From Paraburkholderia phytofirmans OLGA172 (GTDB lineage: Bacteria; Pseudomonadota; Gammaproteobacteria; Burkholderiales; Burkholderiaceae), in contig NZ_CP014578.1 of the NCBI RefSeq assembly GCF_001634365.1, positions 2,418,001-2,482,000 on the forward strand: DNA of 64,000 bases. The letters are read 5' to 3'. Numbering within the stretch: the first letter of the stretch is position 1; each line of letters opens with the position of its first letter. The notes beneath the pieces were generated by a model. It made no database searches, was not told the origin of the DNA, and worked only from the letters and a program-made list of their open reading frames with translations. This document shows, piece after piece, positions 17,868 to 28,064 of the stretch. Both the position numbers and the translations under genes were made by a program.

Positions 17868-18595
17868 CGTACCTACTCCGTTTAGCCACAGCGCATCCTG
17901 CGACATAGCCCATGCACCGACTGTCCGCGATGGTTGCTTTGGAAAGGCTGTGCATGATTCCATGCAATGCACGTGCTGTCTGTTTTCGAATATCACACCG
18001 TGCAGTCCGCGCAGCTAATCAATGCAACCGCCGCTGATCGAAAAGGCGAGTTGTCACTGCAGAACGCCGTGCGCATCTTGCTTTCCTGTGTGCGAAACAG
18101 GCTGATGGCAAAGCTTCGCATGCTCTAGAGCAAAGCCACTTTCCGTCGTCCCACAATCGTGAGACGACGGAAGGACACGGCCCGACAAGTCATCGCCGAG
18201 CGGTCAGCCGCGGACTCACTTCGCCCGGTCGATCGGACTTTTCAATTCCTCGAGCTCAGTTTATTCATCCGCTGAGGTCGTCGTGCGCGCTCGCGAACAC
18301 ATTCCTGCGCGAAGCGGCGCTAGCTCCTCATCCGCCGTTAGTCGAGCAGACTGTACTGCTCCGCGTAACCTGTTCACAAAGCTATTTGTTCATCCGGCGC
18401 GTTTCGGGGGGAAAACGCTTCCGGTCAATCACTTCGACGGCGGCCATCTTATTGAATCCCCAAAATCGGCGTCATTGGCGTGGAAAAGAAACCGTGCGAT
18501 TCGCGCCGCCTTTGCAAGACCTTTAGAACAATTCCAATAAAATCAGCTGCTTATGATCAACTTGGCCGGCTCCAATCGCGCGGAACGGCTTCCGG
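17868..18595. other. Gene-free stretch at the island / core boundary
   Basis: No ORF with coding character. A perfect 10-bp inverted repeat, TTCCGTCGTC/GACGACGGAA, lies at 18141-18172, preceded by the palindrome TGCTCTAGAGCA at about 18121. The inverted repeat is a possible terminator stem without a T-tract, or a remnant element end. GAGCAGactgtaCTGCTC near 18343 is another small palindrome. Confidence 0.45.
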
Positions 18596-19321
18596 CTAGT
18601 GCAAAATTTTCGCCAGAAAGTCCTTGGCCCGATCGGACTTCGGATTCGCGAAAAAGTCCTCCTTGCAGTCGTCTTCCACGATCAAACCTTTGTCCATGAA
18701 GATCACGCGGTGCGCGACTTTCTTTGCAAAGCCCATTTCATGTGTGACGCACATCATCGTCATGCCTTCCTGCGCAAGTTCAACCATCACGTCAAGCACT
18801 TCATTGATCATTTCAGGGTCGAGGGCCGAGGTCGGTTCATCGAACAGCATTGCGATCGGGTCCATTGACAACGCGCGCGCAATCGCCACTCGCTGCTGCT
18901 GACCGCCTGACAATTGCGCAGGAAATTTATCCGCGTGCGCGCGCAGGCCGACGCGATGCAACAGCTTCAGCGCCTTCTCCCCGGCTTCGTCCTTTGAGCG
19001 GCCGAGTACCTTGATCTGCGCAAGTGTCAGGTTTTCGGTAATCGACAGATGCGGGAACAGTTCAAAGTGCTGGAACACCATGCCGACTTTCGCGCGCAGC
19101 TTCGAAAGGTTGGTCTTCTTGTCGCCGACCGATTGACCGTTGATCGCAATCTCGCCCTGCTGGAATGGCTCGAGGCCGTTCACCGTCTTGATGAGCGTCG
19201 ATTTGCCGGAGCCTGACGGTCCGCACACCACGACCACTTCGCCTTTCTTCACCTCGGTGGTGCAATGGGTCAACACCTGAAACTGGCCATACCACTTCGA
19301 AACATTATTAATGGAAATCAT
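18596..19321 (-). CDS. gltL: Glutamate/aspartate-type ABC transporter ATP-binding protein
   Basis: A 241-residue polar-amino-acid ABC ATPase, closest in pattern to GltL/GlnQ. Walker A is GPSGSGKS at 34-41, the Q-loop [10 protein letters not shown] is near 82, the signature LSGGQQQR is at 137, Walker B is [12 protein letters not shown] near 159, and the switch His is in CVTHEMGF. It would power uptake through membrane permeases (GltJK) with a periplasmic binding protein (GltI). None of these partners is adjacent: the next gene upstream is aruI, 116 bp away. Either the operon was cut by rearrangement next to the mobile region, or this ATPase serves permeases encoded elsewhere. Confidence 0.92.
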   Translation of the reverse strand: MISINNVSKWYGQFQVLTHCTTEVKKGEVVVVCGPSGSGKSTLIKTVNGLEPFQQGEIAINGQSVGDKKTNLSKLRAKVGMVFQHFELFPHLSITENLTLAQIKVLGRSKDEAGEKALKLLHRVGLRAHADKFPAQLSGGQQQRVAIARALSMDPIAMLFDEPTSALDPEMINEVLDVMVELAQEGMTMMCVTHEMGFAKKVAHRVIFMDKGLIVEDDCKEDFFANPKSDRAKDFLAKILH

Positions 19322-19437
19322 CTTTTAACCTGTCAACGTTATGCCACTACAACCACTGCTCTATTCAGCGCCGTGCCGGCCGATCCGATACCTGTCGATA
19401 TAGTGCTGCGCCAAAAACAGCCTGTTTTCCGGTGCGT

Positions 19438-21138
19438 TCATGCCCGCGCTCCTGGTACCTGGTCAAACCACTTCTGTTCGTCAATTTCGATCAGCGTGGG
19501 TACGCGGCGCCCGGCGGCCTGTTTCAGTTCACTTGCGAGCGTTGCCTGGTTGTCGGCCGTGACGGCGCAGCAGCCAAAACCCCGAGCGAGAGCGATGAAG
19601 TCCGGCGTGTAGATGTCGACGCCAATCGGCTCGATATCGCGCTCGACCATGTACCTCCGGATTTCGGCATAGCCCCGGTTGTTCCACAGCAGCACGATCA
19701 CCGGCACGGCCGCTTCGACGGCACTCCCCAGCTCGGGCAACGTGAACTGCAGGCCGCCGTCGCCGACCAGGCAGATGACGGGCCGGTTCCCTACTGCAAG
19801 CCGCGCACCGATCGCAGCCGGCAGCCCATAACCCAATGTGCCGTAGCCCGTCGAAGAGTTAAACCACGACCTCGGGGCGGCCGCCTCGAAAACGAAATTG
19901 CCCGCGTAGACCGGCCGCGTTGAGTCACCCACGATGACCGCGTCGGGCAGCGTGTCCGATAAGGTATCGAACAGCGCCGCCATCGAGCGGGTCGGTGCGT
20001 CGTATTCCGCATTGACCGCCGTGCGCACGGCGCGCACGCGCTGGGCTCCCCAGCGGCCATCGCGCGGCGGGAGCGGACGCGTTGCCAGGCTGGCGTCGAG
20101 CGCAGCGAGCGCAAGCTGCGAATCGGCTACGATCGCCACCTCGGGCGCAAAGTTGCGCATCGCCTGCTGGCCGTCGATATCGATTCGAATCAGCTTCCCG
20201 TCGATCGCGAACCCGCCGTCGAACACCACGTCGTAGTCGGTTTCGCCGAGTTCGGTGCCGACCGCCAGCACCACGTCGGCCTCGCGCACCATCGCGCGCG
20301 GTGCGGGGAGCGACTGGATCGAGCCGATCGACAGCGCGTGACCGCGCGGCAACAGGCCCTTGGCGTTGATCGTCAATGCCACCGGCGCCTGCAGGCGCTC
20401 GGCCAGTGCGCACAATTCGGCAGCGCCTTCGTTAGCCCCGCCTCCGGCAAGTATCAGGGGGCGTCGCGCACTGGCCAGCAGAGCGGCGGCTTCCTCAAGC
20501 GCGCCTGGTGCGCCGGCGGATCTCGCGGGAAGGGTCGGCACGCGGGACGTCATCGTACGCGCGGGGGCGACGATCACGTCGAGCGGAATCTCGATATGGA
20601 CCGGACGCGGCCGCTCGCTGGCAAAGACCGCGAAAGCTCGGGCCAGCACCTGCGGCAGCTCATCGGCATCCAGCAGCGTATGAGAGAACGCAGTGAGACC
20701 GGCGAACACGCCGTGCTGCGACGGCAGTTCGTGCAGCCGGCCGCTGCCGCCGCCGAGCTCGCGCGTGGCATTCACGCTGGAAATCACCAGCATCGGGATC
20801 GAATCGGCATAGGCCTGTGCCATCGCGGTCGCGATATTCGTCATACCGGGCCCCGTGATGATGAAACATACCCCCGGCTTGCCAGTCACGCGTGCATAGC
20901 CGTCAGCCATGAAACCCGCGCCCTGTTCATGGCGCGGTGTGACGTGACGCAGCGTTGACGCCGCGAGACCTCGATAGAGTTCGACGGTATGGACACCGGG
21001 AATGCCGAACACCAGTTCGACGCCATAGTCTTCGAGCAGCGTTACCAGTGCCTCCCCACAAGTCTGCGCAGCGGCAAATTTCTGCGTGGGGCGCCCAGCC
21101 GCATTGGCGAAGAGAGAAGCAACTTCAGGTGAATTCAT
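19438..21138 (-). CDS. aruI: ThDP-dependent decarboxylase, probably 5-guanidino-2-oxopentanoate decarboxylase
   Basis: A 566-residue thiamine-diphosphate enzyme of the acetolactate-synthase superfamily. The N-terminal PYR domain has the activating Glu in RHEQGAGFMADGYAR near residue 70. The C-terminal PP domain has the ThDP motif GDGGLQFTLPEL ending in LLWNN. Sequence features such as GIPGVHTVELYRGL and TRELGGGSGRLHELPSQ fit the AruI branch, which decarboxylates 2-ketoarginine in the arginine transaminase pathway, rather than biosynthetic IlvB. No aruH transaminase is adjacent. The start at 21138 (MNSPEVASL) suits the family better than the upstream ATG at 21171. Another 2-oxo-acid substrate cannot be excluded. 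Confidence 0.75.
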   Translation of the reverse strand: MNSPEVASLFANAAGRPTQKFAAAQTCGEALVTLLEDYGVELVFGIPGVHTVELYRGLAASTLRHVTPRHEQGAGFMADGYARVTGKPGVCFIITGPGMTNIATAMAQAYADSIPMLVISSVNATRELGGGSGRLHELPSQHGVFAGLTAFSHTLLDADELPQVLARAFAVFASERPRPVHIEIPLDVIVAPARTMTSRVPTLPARSAGAPGALEEAAALLASARRPLILAGGGANEGAAELCALAERLQAPVALTINAKGLLPRGHALSIGSIQSLPAPRAMVREADVVLAVGTELGETDYDVVFDGGFAIDGKLIRIDIDGQQAMRNFAPEVAIVADSQLALAALDASLATRPLPPRDGRWGAQRVRAVRTAVNAEYDAPTRSMAALFDTLSDTLPDAVIVGDSTRPVYAGNFVFEAAAPRSWFNSSTGYGTLGYGLPAAIGARLAVGNRPVICLVGDGGLQFTLPELGSAVEAAVPVIVLLWNNRGYAEIRRYMVERDIEPIGVDIYTPDFIALARGFGCCAVTADNQATLASELKQAAGRRVPTLIEIDEQKWFDQVPGARA

Positions 21139-21324
21139 GTGGATGCCTGAAAATTGACGGTAGCCGGGCATACTTGTCTCGGAGTATGTGTATGTCTGTG
21201 CATTCTTGTTTCACAGGGCATACGTGGCAATCGATCAATTTTCATGCTCGTCATGTTCTTTGCTCATGACTTGACCAGGCAGTCCCTAAGCAACGTCGCG
21301 GCGGCAAGTGGCAGTAGATCCCGT

Positions 21325-21597
21325 TCAGCCCATGCGGCGATGAAAACGGTGAATCCTGACTTCATCCCAGAGTCCCAGCGCGAAGAACGGATCATTGCGA
21401 TTGAATGCCTCGACTTCCTCGCGTGTCTGCGCTTCCACCAGAAAGAAATTGCCGATCTTCTTCTCGCCAGAGTCGTCCACCAACGGACCGGATGTGACAA
21501 GAACGATCGGCTTGGTCTCCAGATACGCACGATGCTTCGGCGTATTGGCTTCGCGAAGTTCAAGCCGAGCAAGCGGACATGCGTTGGAGTGCGCCAC
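21325..21597 (-). pseudogene. YciI-like protein, 5'-truncated
   Basis: 90 residues matching the YCII-related domain from its first helix onward: LARLELREANTPKHRAYL, then VLVTSGPLVDDSGEKKIGNFFLVEAQTREEVEAFNRNDPF read in pieces, ending in WDEVRIHRFH. The usual first beta strand (about ten residues with the early Asp) is missing. The frame is closed upstream by the stop codon of the preceding lipoprotein gene, and only a GTG is available. I read it as a gene that lost its 5' end when joined to the lipoprotein gene. YciI proteins are small, often putative hydrolases or muconolactone-isomerase-fold proteins. Confidence 0.55.
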
Positions 21598-21624
21598 ACT
21601 TGCAGTGAGCGCCCGCCCTCTTCC

Positions 21625-21996
21625 CTAGAACTTCGGATGACATTCGAAATTCACTGACGATGCATGCACGGTCATCATCGCCACACCGCTGACCGTTTCA
21701 GTCGTCACACTGCTCTGCATGCCGCGGCGTTCGCAATAGTCGCGCGCCTCGCTTATCGCGCTTTCGTGCGCGCGGGCCCAAGCCATCCGACCGCCTGCCG
21801 CGCTCGCCGCTACCGTGTAGATGCCGGGTTTGTCCGTGGCGACAACGTCGGTCGCCGAAGCGCATCCCACGAGGCCGGCACACGCCGCCACCGCCGCGAC
21901 AAGCGCGCGCGCCTGGTTGGACAATGAGCTTCGACGCTGCAGCGTTCTGGATGCCCGCTCCTGACCGGGCATGTGATCTGAAACAGTGTTCAACAT
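21625..21996 (-). CDS. Putative lipoprotein, hypothetical
   Basis: 123 residues. A basic N-terminus of about 30 residues precedes a hydrophobic stretch ALVAAVAACAGLVGC ending in a lipobox Cys near residue 45, so the mature protein should be lipid-anchored. The mature part has TDKPGIYTVAASAAGG and ARDYCERRG, then VHASSVNFECHP; two Cys could pair. The start could also be the internal ATG at 21972, giving a more normal signal length. I know no function. It is upstream of the truncated YciI gene on the same strand. Confidence 0.72.
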   Translation of the reverse strand: MLNTVSDHMPGQERASRTLQRRSSLSNQARALVAAVAACAGLVGCASATDVVATDKPGIYTVAASAAGGRMAWARAHESAISEARDYCERRGMQSSVTTETVSGVAMMTVHASSVNFECHPKF

Positions 21997-22395
21997 GATT
22001 CGCCTACATTTTTGACCGTTTTACCAATCTCGAAATTATGCGCAATCCAGCGCCCCAGATCAGCCTCGTCATCCGAAAACACTGTTGCATGTGCCTGAAT
22101 AATCGCTGGCAGTCAGTGCCGGGACGGAACTTCGCAAGTCGGCGGCGTGATGGGACGAACAGCGTAATCCCGTCGGCCTAGGCCAGATTTTCATGGCCTT
22201 TCTCGCTCATGCAATATCTGCATTCTTCTCATAAAAACAATGCACTGGCTTTATCCCTCCAGTTGGCTTGAAATTAGCACGGTCATTCGATTTTGCTGCG
22301 GCCGGGCGGGGTCGATGAACCCAGACCGAATTCGCCCAGCAGCAAGGCTGTGCAATCAAGTCCGCAACAGGCGGATATAAAAAGAGGAGACATGC
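21997..22395. other. Intergenic region upstream of porin
   Basis: A divergent promoter region between the lipoprotein gene and the porin gene. I see no further gene or clear repeat. The porin ribosome-binding site, AGAGGAGAC, lies at its right edge. Confidence 0.45.
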
Positions 22396-23514
22396 ATGCG
22401 TTTTATCAATCATGGCGTTTGCGGAGCCACACTGATTCTTGCCGCCGGTGGCGCCGCGGCCGCCGAGTCGAGCGTGACCTTGTACGGCATCGTCGATGCG
22501 AATATCCAGTATCTCGACAACGGCGGCGTCCATTCGTATGCCGCAAAGAGCGGCGGTTCGAGTGGCTCCCTGTTCGGCCTGAAGGGCACCGAAGACCTGG
22601 GCGGCGGCCTGAAGGCGCAGTTCAACGTCGAAACGGGTTTTAACGTGAACAACGGCGGCTTGTTCGTCGACACCTCGGCGCTCTTCTACCGTCAGGCATG
22701 GGTCGGCCTGAGCGACGACAAATACGGTTCGGTGACCATGGGGCGTCAGTACGAGCCGAGCTTCCGGGTCATCTACCCGTCCGACCCGTTTCGCGCGAAC
22801 GAAATGCTGTCGCCGTTTTCGGCCAACGTCCTCGCAGTCGGTCGGAACACGCTCTCGACACAGTACGATTCCGGCCGCGCCAGCAATTCGATCATGTATC
22901 AATCGCCGAATCTCAAAGGCCTGCAGTTCTACGGCATGTATGCGTTCGCCGCCACGGTAAGCCAGCCCGTGCCGGCCACGACGGGCAACATGCTGAACGT
23001 CGCAGCCACTTACTCGGGCTACGGTTTCTACGCGGGTCTTGCGTATGTGAACCAGCATCCGGGACAGGTAACCATCGCCGGCCTGCCTGCTTCGCTGAGC
23101 CTCCTCGGCACCGAGCACTTCATCGGCGCGCTCGCTTACCGGATCGGCATCGTGAACTTCCAGTTCAACTATTCATACAACCGCGCGCAGGACCCGGCGC
23201 CAGGGTCGCTGGCCGCGCACCTGGGCACTGGCCATTCGCTGAGCATTGCGGAGTTGGGCGCGACGATCCAGGCAACCCCGGCTGACGTGATCGCAATTGC
23301 CGGCGTTCAGCGCAGCGTGCGTGGCGTGCATGACAATACGTCGAGCATCGAAGTGGGCGTCGATCATTCGATATCCAAACGCACGAGTCTGTACATGCGG
23401 GCGGGCTACATGAAGAACAACGGTGCCGCCACGGTGAGCTGGCCGGGCGTGACCGTGACCGCACCCGGAACCAAGCAGATTCTTGCGACAGTGGGCGTGA
23501 CGCATCGGTTCTAA
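22396..23514 (+). CDS. Outer membrane porin (Burkholderia OpcP/OmpC type)
   Basis: A 372-residue general porin. The signal peptide (residues 1-22) ends near GAAAAES. The mature protein starts SSVTLYGIVDANIQY and has the hallmarks LFGLKGTEDLGGGLKAQFNVETGF and ALFYRQAWVGLSDDKYGSVTMGRQY (strand 3-4 region). It ends in a C-terminal Phe, VGVTHRF, required for BAM recognition. It should form a trimeric 16-stranded channel in the outer membrane. AGAGGAGAC precedes the ATG. It is monocistronic, with no partner genes nearby. Confidence 0.95.
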   Translation: MRFINHGVCGATLILAAGGAAAAESSVTLYGIVDANIQYLDNGGVHSYAAKSGGSSGSLFGLKGTEDLGGGLKAQFNVETGFNVNNGGLFVDTSALFYRQAWVGLSDDKYGSVTMGRQYEPSFRVIYPSDPFRANEMLSPFSANVLAVGRNTLSTQYDSGRASNSIMYQSPNLKGLQFYGMYAFAATVSQPVPATTGNMLNVAATYSGYGFYAGLAYVNQHPGQVTIAGLPASLSLLGTEHFIGALAYRIGIVNFQFNYSYNRAQDPAPGSLAAHLGTGHSLSIAELGATIQATPADVIAIAGVQRSVRGVHDNTSSIEVGVDHSISKRTSLYMRAGYMKNNGAATVSWPGVTVTAPGTKQILATVGVTHRF

Positions 23515-23531
23515 GGCGCATCGGTGCGGGG

Positions 23532-26027
23532 TTATTCCCCTGCCGGCAACCCGCCCGATGCGCCCAGGGGCGGGCGTGCGGCGTTGCCGCCTGCGTCCGG
23601 CAGCGCGATGTCGTCCGGCGTGGGCGTCGGTGCCGACGCCGGCTCGCCGCTGCCATGCGTCTCACCGTCGACCGCCCCGCTCGTCGGCACAGGCGCTTGA
23701 AGAAGCGGCGGCTGCGTCGGGAGCGGCTTGGGTTCAACATTCGCACCGGACGCAGATACAGATGCCGACGCAGGTACTGCAACAGCAGGCGCGTGTCGCA
23801 CCGTATTGCGCGTAACAACCGGCGCTTCGGTCTTCGCGGGCGGCGCCGCGAACAGATGCTGGAACCATTCGCGCAATCTGCCCGAGCGTTCCGTAAACCA
23901 GCCTGGCTCCTGGTCGGTCGCGAATCTGATGTGGCTGTCGACCAGCTTCGACCTTTGGGCGCGCTGGAAGAAGTCGCCGACAATCGGCAACGCGCTGTGC
24001 GCCCCCTGGCCCCAATAGTCGCTGCGCAAGGTCACCCGGCTGTCGTTGAAGCCAACCCACGCGCCTGCCACGAGTTGCGGCTGGATCAGGATGAACCAGC
24101 CGTCGGCGTTACCCTGCGTGGTGCCCGTCTTGCCGGCGACATCGCCGCGCACGCCAAAGCGGCTGCGAATGCTCGAACCTGTCCCCCGGGTCACCACATC
24201 GCGCATCACATCGACGAGCGTGCGTGCGGCGCCGGCCGGCAACTCCTGTTTGGGCGGCACCGGTGCGAATTCGGCGAGCACCTCGCCGTTGCGGTCTTCG
24301 ATACGCGTGACCATGACCGGCTCCACGTAACCGCCGAGGTTGGCGATCGTGCCGTAGGCCGAGACCATCTCCTTGAGCGTCACCGGACTCGTGCCGAGCG
24401 CGAGCGACGGCACCGGGTCGAGTTCGCTGTCGCGCACGCCCATGGCGCGCGCCAGTCTCGCGACCTTGTTCGGACCGACCGTTTCCATCAGCTGGGCGGT
24501 GATCCGGTTGCGGGAATACGCGAGGCCGTCGCGCAGGCTGATGGCGCGCTCGCTCGGCTCATCCTCGTCGCTCGGCCGCCAGACTTCGCCGCCGGCCAGC
24601 GGAATCTCGACGGGCTTGTCGATAAACGTGTCGGACGGTTTGGCGCCGTCTTCGAAGGCCGCGGCGTAGACGAACGGCTTGAAGGTCGAGCCCGGTTGGC
24701 GCCGCGCCTGCTGGACGTGGTCGAACGGGTCCTGGCTGAAGTCGCGGCTGCCGACCCATGCCTTGATCTGGCCGTTACGCGGGTCCATCGCGAGAAAGTC
24801 CGCCTGCACCCGGGTCTTGGATTCGCATACTGCCTGCACCAGGTTGCGGTCGGATGAAACGCGCTTCAGCGCGTCGTCGTCCGTCAGGCCCGCGTCTTTC
24901 GCGGCGCGATAGTCAGGCGTTTCGCGCAGGAAAGTCTGCAGCAGGTCGCGGCCGTTCGCACAACCCGCGCGCGTGCCCCACGCGGAGTTGGCAATGCCCT
25001 GCAACTGGTTGCCCTGCAAAGTCACGGCCTGAGTGGCCATGGTCTGCAAGCGTGAATCGATGGTGGTGCGCACCACCAGTCCGTCGGAATAGATGTTGTA
25101 GTCGTTGCGATCGGCCCATGCTGCGAGCCACTTGCGCAATTGCTGCGCGAAGTGCGGCGCGGGCCCCGGCGGCTCGGTTTGCCGCTCGAAATCGATACGC
25201 AAGGGACGGCGCACGAGCGTCGCATAGGCCGCGGGCGTGAGCTTGCCGTACTTGACCATTTGCGCCAGCACCGTGTTGCGCCGCTGCAGGGCGCGTTCCG
25301 GGTTGAGCACCGGGTTGTAGTAGCTATTGCCCTTGAGCATGCCGGTGAGCGTCGCGCTTTCCAGCACGTTCAGGTCGCCGGCCGATTTGTCGAAATAGGT
25401 TCGCGCCGCCATCTCGATGCCATAGGCGTTGTAGAGGAACGGCACCGTGTTGAGGTAGGTCTCGAGGATTTCGTCCTTGGTGTAGAGCGCCTCGATCTTG
25501 AAGGCCGTGATCGCCTCCTTGATCTTGCGGGTCAGCGTGGGCGCGCGGCCGATCTCGTCCGGATAAAGATTGCGGGCGAGTTGCTGGGTGATGGTCGAGC
25601 CGCCCTGGCGGTCACCGGAAAAGGTGTGCAGCGCGGCCGAAGCCGTCCGGCGCCAATCCAGCCCGAAATGCTGGTAGAAACGGTGGTCTTCCGTGGCGAT
25701 CAGCGCGTTCACCACGTTCGGGGAGATGTCCTTGAGTTTCACCCACTCGCGGTTCGAGGGCTTGAATTCGGCCAGCAGTTTGCCGTCGGCCGAGAGAATC
25801 TGGGCCGGCTGCTCGATTTTCGCCTTGCGGATGTCGCCGATGCTGGGTGTGAACGGGATCAGGGCCAGGACATACACGACGAAGAACGCCGGGATTGCAG
25901 CGCAGGCCCATGCCACGCCTCGGCGTGTGGGATGGCGCAGATGCCACAGCGCCCGGATGATGAGCGGGTTCGCCAGGATGAGCCCTTTTTCAAGGGTCTG
26001 TAGGAATGAGGTGATCAGGCGCTTCAC
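23532..26027 (-). CDS. mrcA: Penicillin-binding protein 1A (bifunctional peptidoglycan synthase)
   Basis: 831 residues from a GTG at 26027; the frame stays open to 26615 but that extension is antisense to fabV. It has a transmembrane segment at about 38-58. The GT51 glycosyltransferase domain carries the catalytic Glu113 in [12 protein letters not shown], then [14 protein letters not shown] (about 142) and [26 protein letters not shown] (about 168), read in pieces. The transpeptidase has Ser447-Thr-Phe-Lys450, Ser505-Arg-Asn507 and Lys633-Thr-Gly635. A Pro/Ala-rich tail of about 100 residues follows. It polymerises and cross-links peptidoglycan in the periplasm. It is divergent from fabV. The GTG has only a weak Shine-Dalgarno, so the start may shift slightly. 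Confidence 0.93.
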   Translation of the reverse strand: MKRLITSFLQTLEKGLILANPLIIRALWHLRHPTRRGVAWACAAIPAFFVVYVLALIPFTPSIGDIRKAKIEQPAQILSADGKLLAEFKPSNREWVKLKDISPNVVNALIATEDHRFYQHFGLDWRRTASAALHTFSGDRQGGSTITQQLARNLYPDEIGRAPTLTRKIKEAITAFKIEALYTKDEILETYLNTVPFLYNAYGIEMAARTYFDKSAGDLNVLESATLTGMLKGNSYYNPVLNPERALQRRNTVLAQMVKYGKLTPAAYATLVRRPLRIDFERQTEPPGPAPHFAQQLRKWLAAWADRNDYNIYSDGLVVRTTIDSRLQTMATQAVTLQGNQLQGIANSAWGTRAGCANGRDLLQTFLRETPDYRAAKDAGLTDDDALKRVSSDRNLVQAVCESKTRVQADFLAMDPRNGQIKAWVGSRDFSQDPFDHVQQARRQPGSTFKPFVYAAAFEDGAKPSDTFIDKPVEIPLAGGEVWRPSDEDEPSERAISLRDGLAYSRNRITAQLMETVGPNKVARLARAMGVRDSELDPVPSLALGTSPVTLKEMVSAYGTIANLGGYVEPVMVTRIEDRNGEVLAEFAPVPPKQELPAGAARTLVDVMRDVVTRGTGSSIRSRFGVRGDVAGKTGTTQGNADGWFILIQPQLVAGAWVGFNDSRVTLRSDYWGQGAHSALPIVGDFFQRAQRSKLVDSHIRFATDQEPGWFTERSGRLREWFQHLFAAPPAKTEAPVVTRNTVRHAPAVAVPASASVSASGANVEPKPLPTQPPLLQAPVPTSGAVDGETHGSGEPASAPTPTPDDIALPDAGGNAARPPLGASGGLPAGE

Positions 26028-26177
26028 ACGGGCTACCGTCTGCTGGGAAAGGCTGAATCCTACCAAGATGCTGAGCGACGGCCGATTTTTGCGTCGCAGA
26101 TAGGCAAACCCAATCGCCGCGCACAGGCAGAAACCCAAGCCCACTATAATGTCGGCAATTCTGACAAGAGGTGCTTC

Positions 26178-27374
26178 ATGATCATCAAACCGCGCGTGCG
26201 TGGCTTCATCTGTGTATCGACCCATCCGGTTGGCTGCGAAGCCAACGTCAAAGAACAGATCGAATACGTCAAGGCACGCGGTCCCATCGCCAATGGCCCG
26301 AAAAAAGTGCTCGTGATCGGCGCCTCCACGGGCTACGGCCTCGCTGCCCGCATCAGCGCCGCGTTCGGCGCCGACGCCGCCACGCTCGGCGTGTTCTTCG
26401 AGCGTGCCGGCAGCGAAACCAAAGCCGGCACCGCGGGCTGGTACAACACCGCCGCCTTCGAGAAATTCGCCGCGGAAAAAGGCCTGTACGCCACAAGCAT
26501 CAACGGCGACGCCTTCTCCGATGAAGTCAAGCAACGCACCATCGAAGTCATCAAGCGCGATCTCGGTCAGGTCGACCTGGTCGTCTACAGTCTTGCGGCG
26601 CCCAAGCGCACGCATCCGAAAACCGGTGAAGTGTTCAGCTCAACCCTGAAGCCCGTCGGCAAAGCCGTCAACCTGCGCGGCATCGACACCGACAAGGAAG
26701 TCGTCAAGGAAACCGTCCTCGAACCCGCCACGCAAGCCGAAATCGACAACACCGTCGCGGTGATGGGCGGCGAAGACTGGCAGATGTGGATCGACGCCCT
26801 CCTCGAGGCCAACGTGCTCGCCGATGGCGCGAAGACGACCGCGTTCACCTATCTCGGCGAAAAAATCACGCACGACATCTACTGGAACGGTTCGATCGGC
26901 GCGGCCAAGAAAGATCTCGACCAGAAGGTGCTCGGTATCCGCGAAAAACTCGCGGCCAAGGGCGGCGATGCACGCGTCTCGGTGCTCAAGGCGGTCGTCA
27001 CGCAAGCGAGCTCCGCGATTCCGATGATGCCGCTGTACCTGTCGCTGCTCTTCAAGGTCATGAAGGAAAAAGGCACGCACGAAGGCTGTATCGAGCAGGT
27101 CTACGGTCTCTACAAAGACAGCATGTACGGCACAGCACCGCACATCGACGAAGAAGGCCGTCTGCGCGCAGACTACAAGGAACTCGATCCCGAAGTGCAA
27201 GCCCGCGTTCAGGAACTCTGGACTCAGGTGACCAACGACAATATTTACGAGCTCACCGACTTCAGCGGCTACAAGACTGACTTCCTGCGCCTGTTTGGAT
27301 TCGAGATCGCCGGCGTGGACTATGAAGCCGACGTCAATCCGGACGTGCAGATTCCTGGGCTGGTACAGGTCTGA
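26178..27374 (+). CDS. fabV: trans-2-enoyl-ACP/CoA reductase FabV
   Basis: 398 residues, full length for FabV, an NADH-dependent enoyl reductase of fatty acid synthesis that replaces or backs up FabI and is usually resistant to triclosan. The nucleotide-binding motif [12 protein letters not shown] is at 48-59. The Tyr-x8-Lys catalytic signature is Tyr235 to Lys244 in [26 protein letters not shown] near 196 and the C-terminal [19 protein letters not shown] are also typical. The ATG is preceded by AGAGGTG. It is monocistronic and divergent from mrcA. Confidence 0.97.
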   Translation: MIIKPRVRGFICVSTHPVGCEANVKEQIEYVKARGPIANGPKKVLVIGASTGYGLAARISAAFGADAATLGVFFERAGSETKAGTAGWYNTAAFEKFAAEKGLYATSINGDAFSDEVKQRTIEVIKRDLGQVDLVVYSLAAPKRTHPKTGEVFSSTLKPVGKAVNLRGIDTDKEVVKETVLEPATQAEIDNTVAVMGGEDWQMWIDALLEANVLADGAKTTAFTYLGEKITHDIYWNGSIGAAKKDLDQKVLGIREKLAAKGGDARVSVLKAVVTQASSAIPMMPLYLSLLFKVMKEKGTHEGCIEQVYGLYKDSMYGTAPHIDEEGRLRADYKELDPEVQARVQELWTQVTNDNIYELTDFSGYKTDFLRLFGFEIAGVDYEADVNPDVQIPGLVQV

Positions 27375-27380
27375 GTCTTC

Positions 27381-27400
27381 GCGGGGCTCTGCCGCCCCGC
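27381..27400 (+). terminator. Possible terminator after fabV
   Basis: GCGGGGC-TCTGCC-GCCCCGC forms a 7-bp GC stem immediately after the fabV stop. The following bases are only weakly T-rich, so it may be a poor intrinsic terminator. Confidence 0.4.
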
Positions 27401-27524
27401 CTGCCTGTTGCCTGTTTGTAGAACATCGGTGGCCCATTCGGGCTGAAGACGGGCGACCTCGCATGGGCGCTCAACCATCCCCGGCCACGCGGCATCACTC
27501 AAATGTCGCGCGGGTGCTTCCGTA

Positions 27525-27869
27525 TCAGCAGGGAAACGCCGCCTGAAGCGTGCGCAGAATGGCGAGGCCGATCGGAAAGTCGTCTGAAAGACCCGGATGG
27601 TTGGTGAAAAACTGATCGAGCAGCGGATAGACGTTCTGGTTGCCAATAGCGAGATTCTGCGGCGGGCAGAACAGCGGCGGACGCTTCTTCGACACCAGAT
27701 CCCCGTTCGCCCACCCCAGCGCGTTGATCGTGCCCGTAATGTAAGCCGCGTAGACCGAGTTGTTATCGGTATGCGCCCAGAGTTTGTATTGCGCGGCCGT
27801 CATCTCGGCGCTTGCGTTGAGCGTAAAGCAGGCCGTCAGCAAAGCCAGTGCAAATTTCGATACCCGCAT
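27525..27869 (-). CDS. Secreted Rap1a/Tai-like protein
   Basis: 114 residues with a clear signal peptide (MRVSKFALALLTACFTLNASA). The mature part has WAHTDNNSVYAAYITGTINAL, then PPLFCPPQNLAIGNQNVYPLLDQFFTNHP and a terminal LQAAFPC, read in pieces. The paired FC-P and final FPC, the Y-x-x-Y-x-x-G helix and the length of about 95 mature residues match the Rap1a/Tai domain family. That family includes periplasmic immunity proteins against type VI amidase effectors but also many proteins of other or unknown role. No effector gene is adjacent, so an immunity role is not supported here. Confidence 0.65.
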   Translation of the reverse strand: MRVSKFALALLTACFTLNASAEMTAAQYKLWAHTDNNSVYAAYITGTINALGWANGDLVSKKRPPLFCPPQNLAIGNQNVYPLLDQFFTNHPGLSDDFPIGLAILRTLQAAFPC

Positions 27870-28064
27870 CTTGAACCTTCAATCTGTGTCGCAAAAGCCG
27901 CCATTGTAGGCGAGTCGGGGAATGCTGCGCTGAAGCGCTCGTCGATCAGGAATCCGTAAGCATTGGACGAGTATTTTGTAAGCATTCCGGCGCGATGCGG
28001 ATCCTTTGTGCCGGAGTCACCGCGCTCACGTTAATGAGTCACGTAAGCAGCACGAATGCGCCGC

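Noticed and set aside
23655..24857. 400-codon open frame on the plus strand
   Set aside because: Antisense to the transpeptidase half of penicillin-binding protein 1A.
26028..26615. N-terminal extension of penicillin-binding protein 1A
   Set aside because: The frame is open but overlaps fabV antisense and has no family-like sequence; the membrane anchor begins after the GTG at 26027.
27525..27869. Type VI secretion immunity gene
   Set aside because: The domain resembles Rap1a/Tai, but no effector or secretion gene is nearby, so the immunity role is not claimed.
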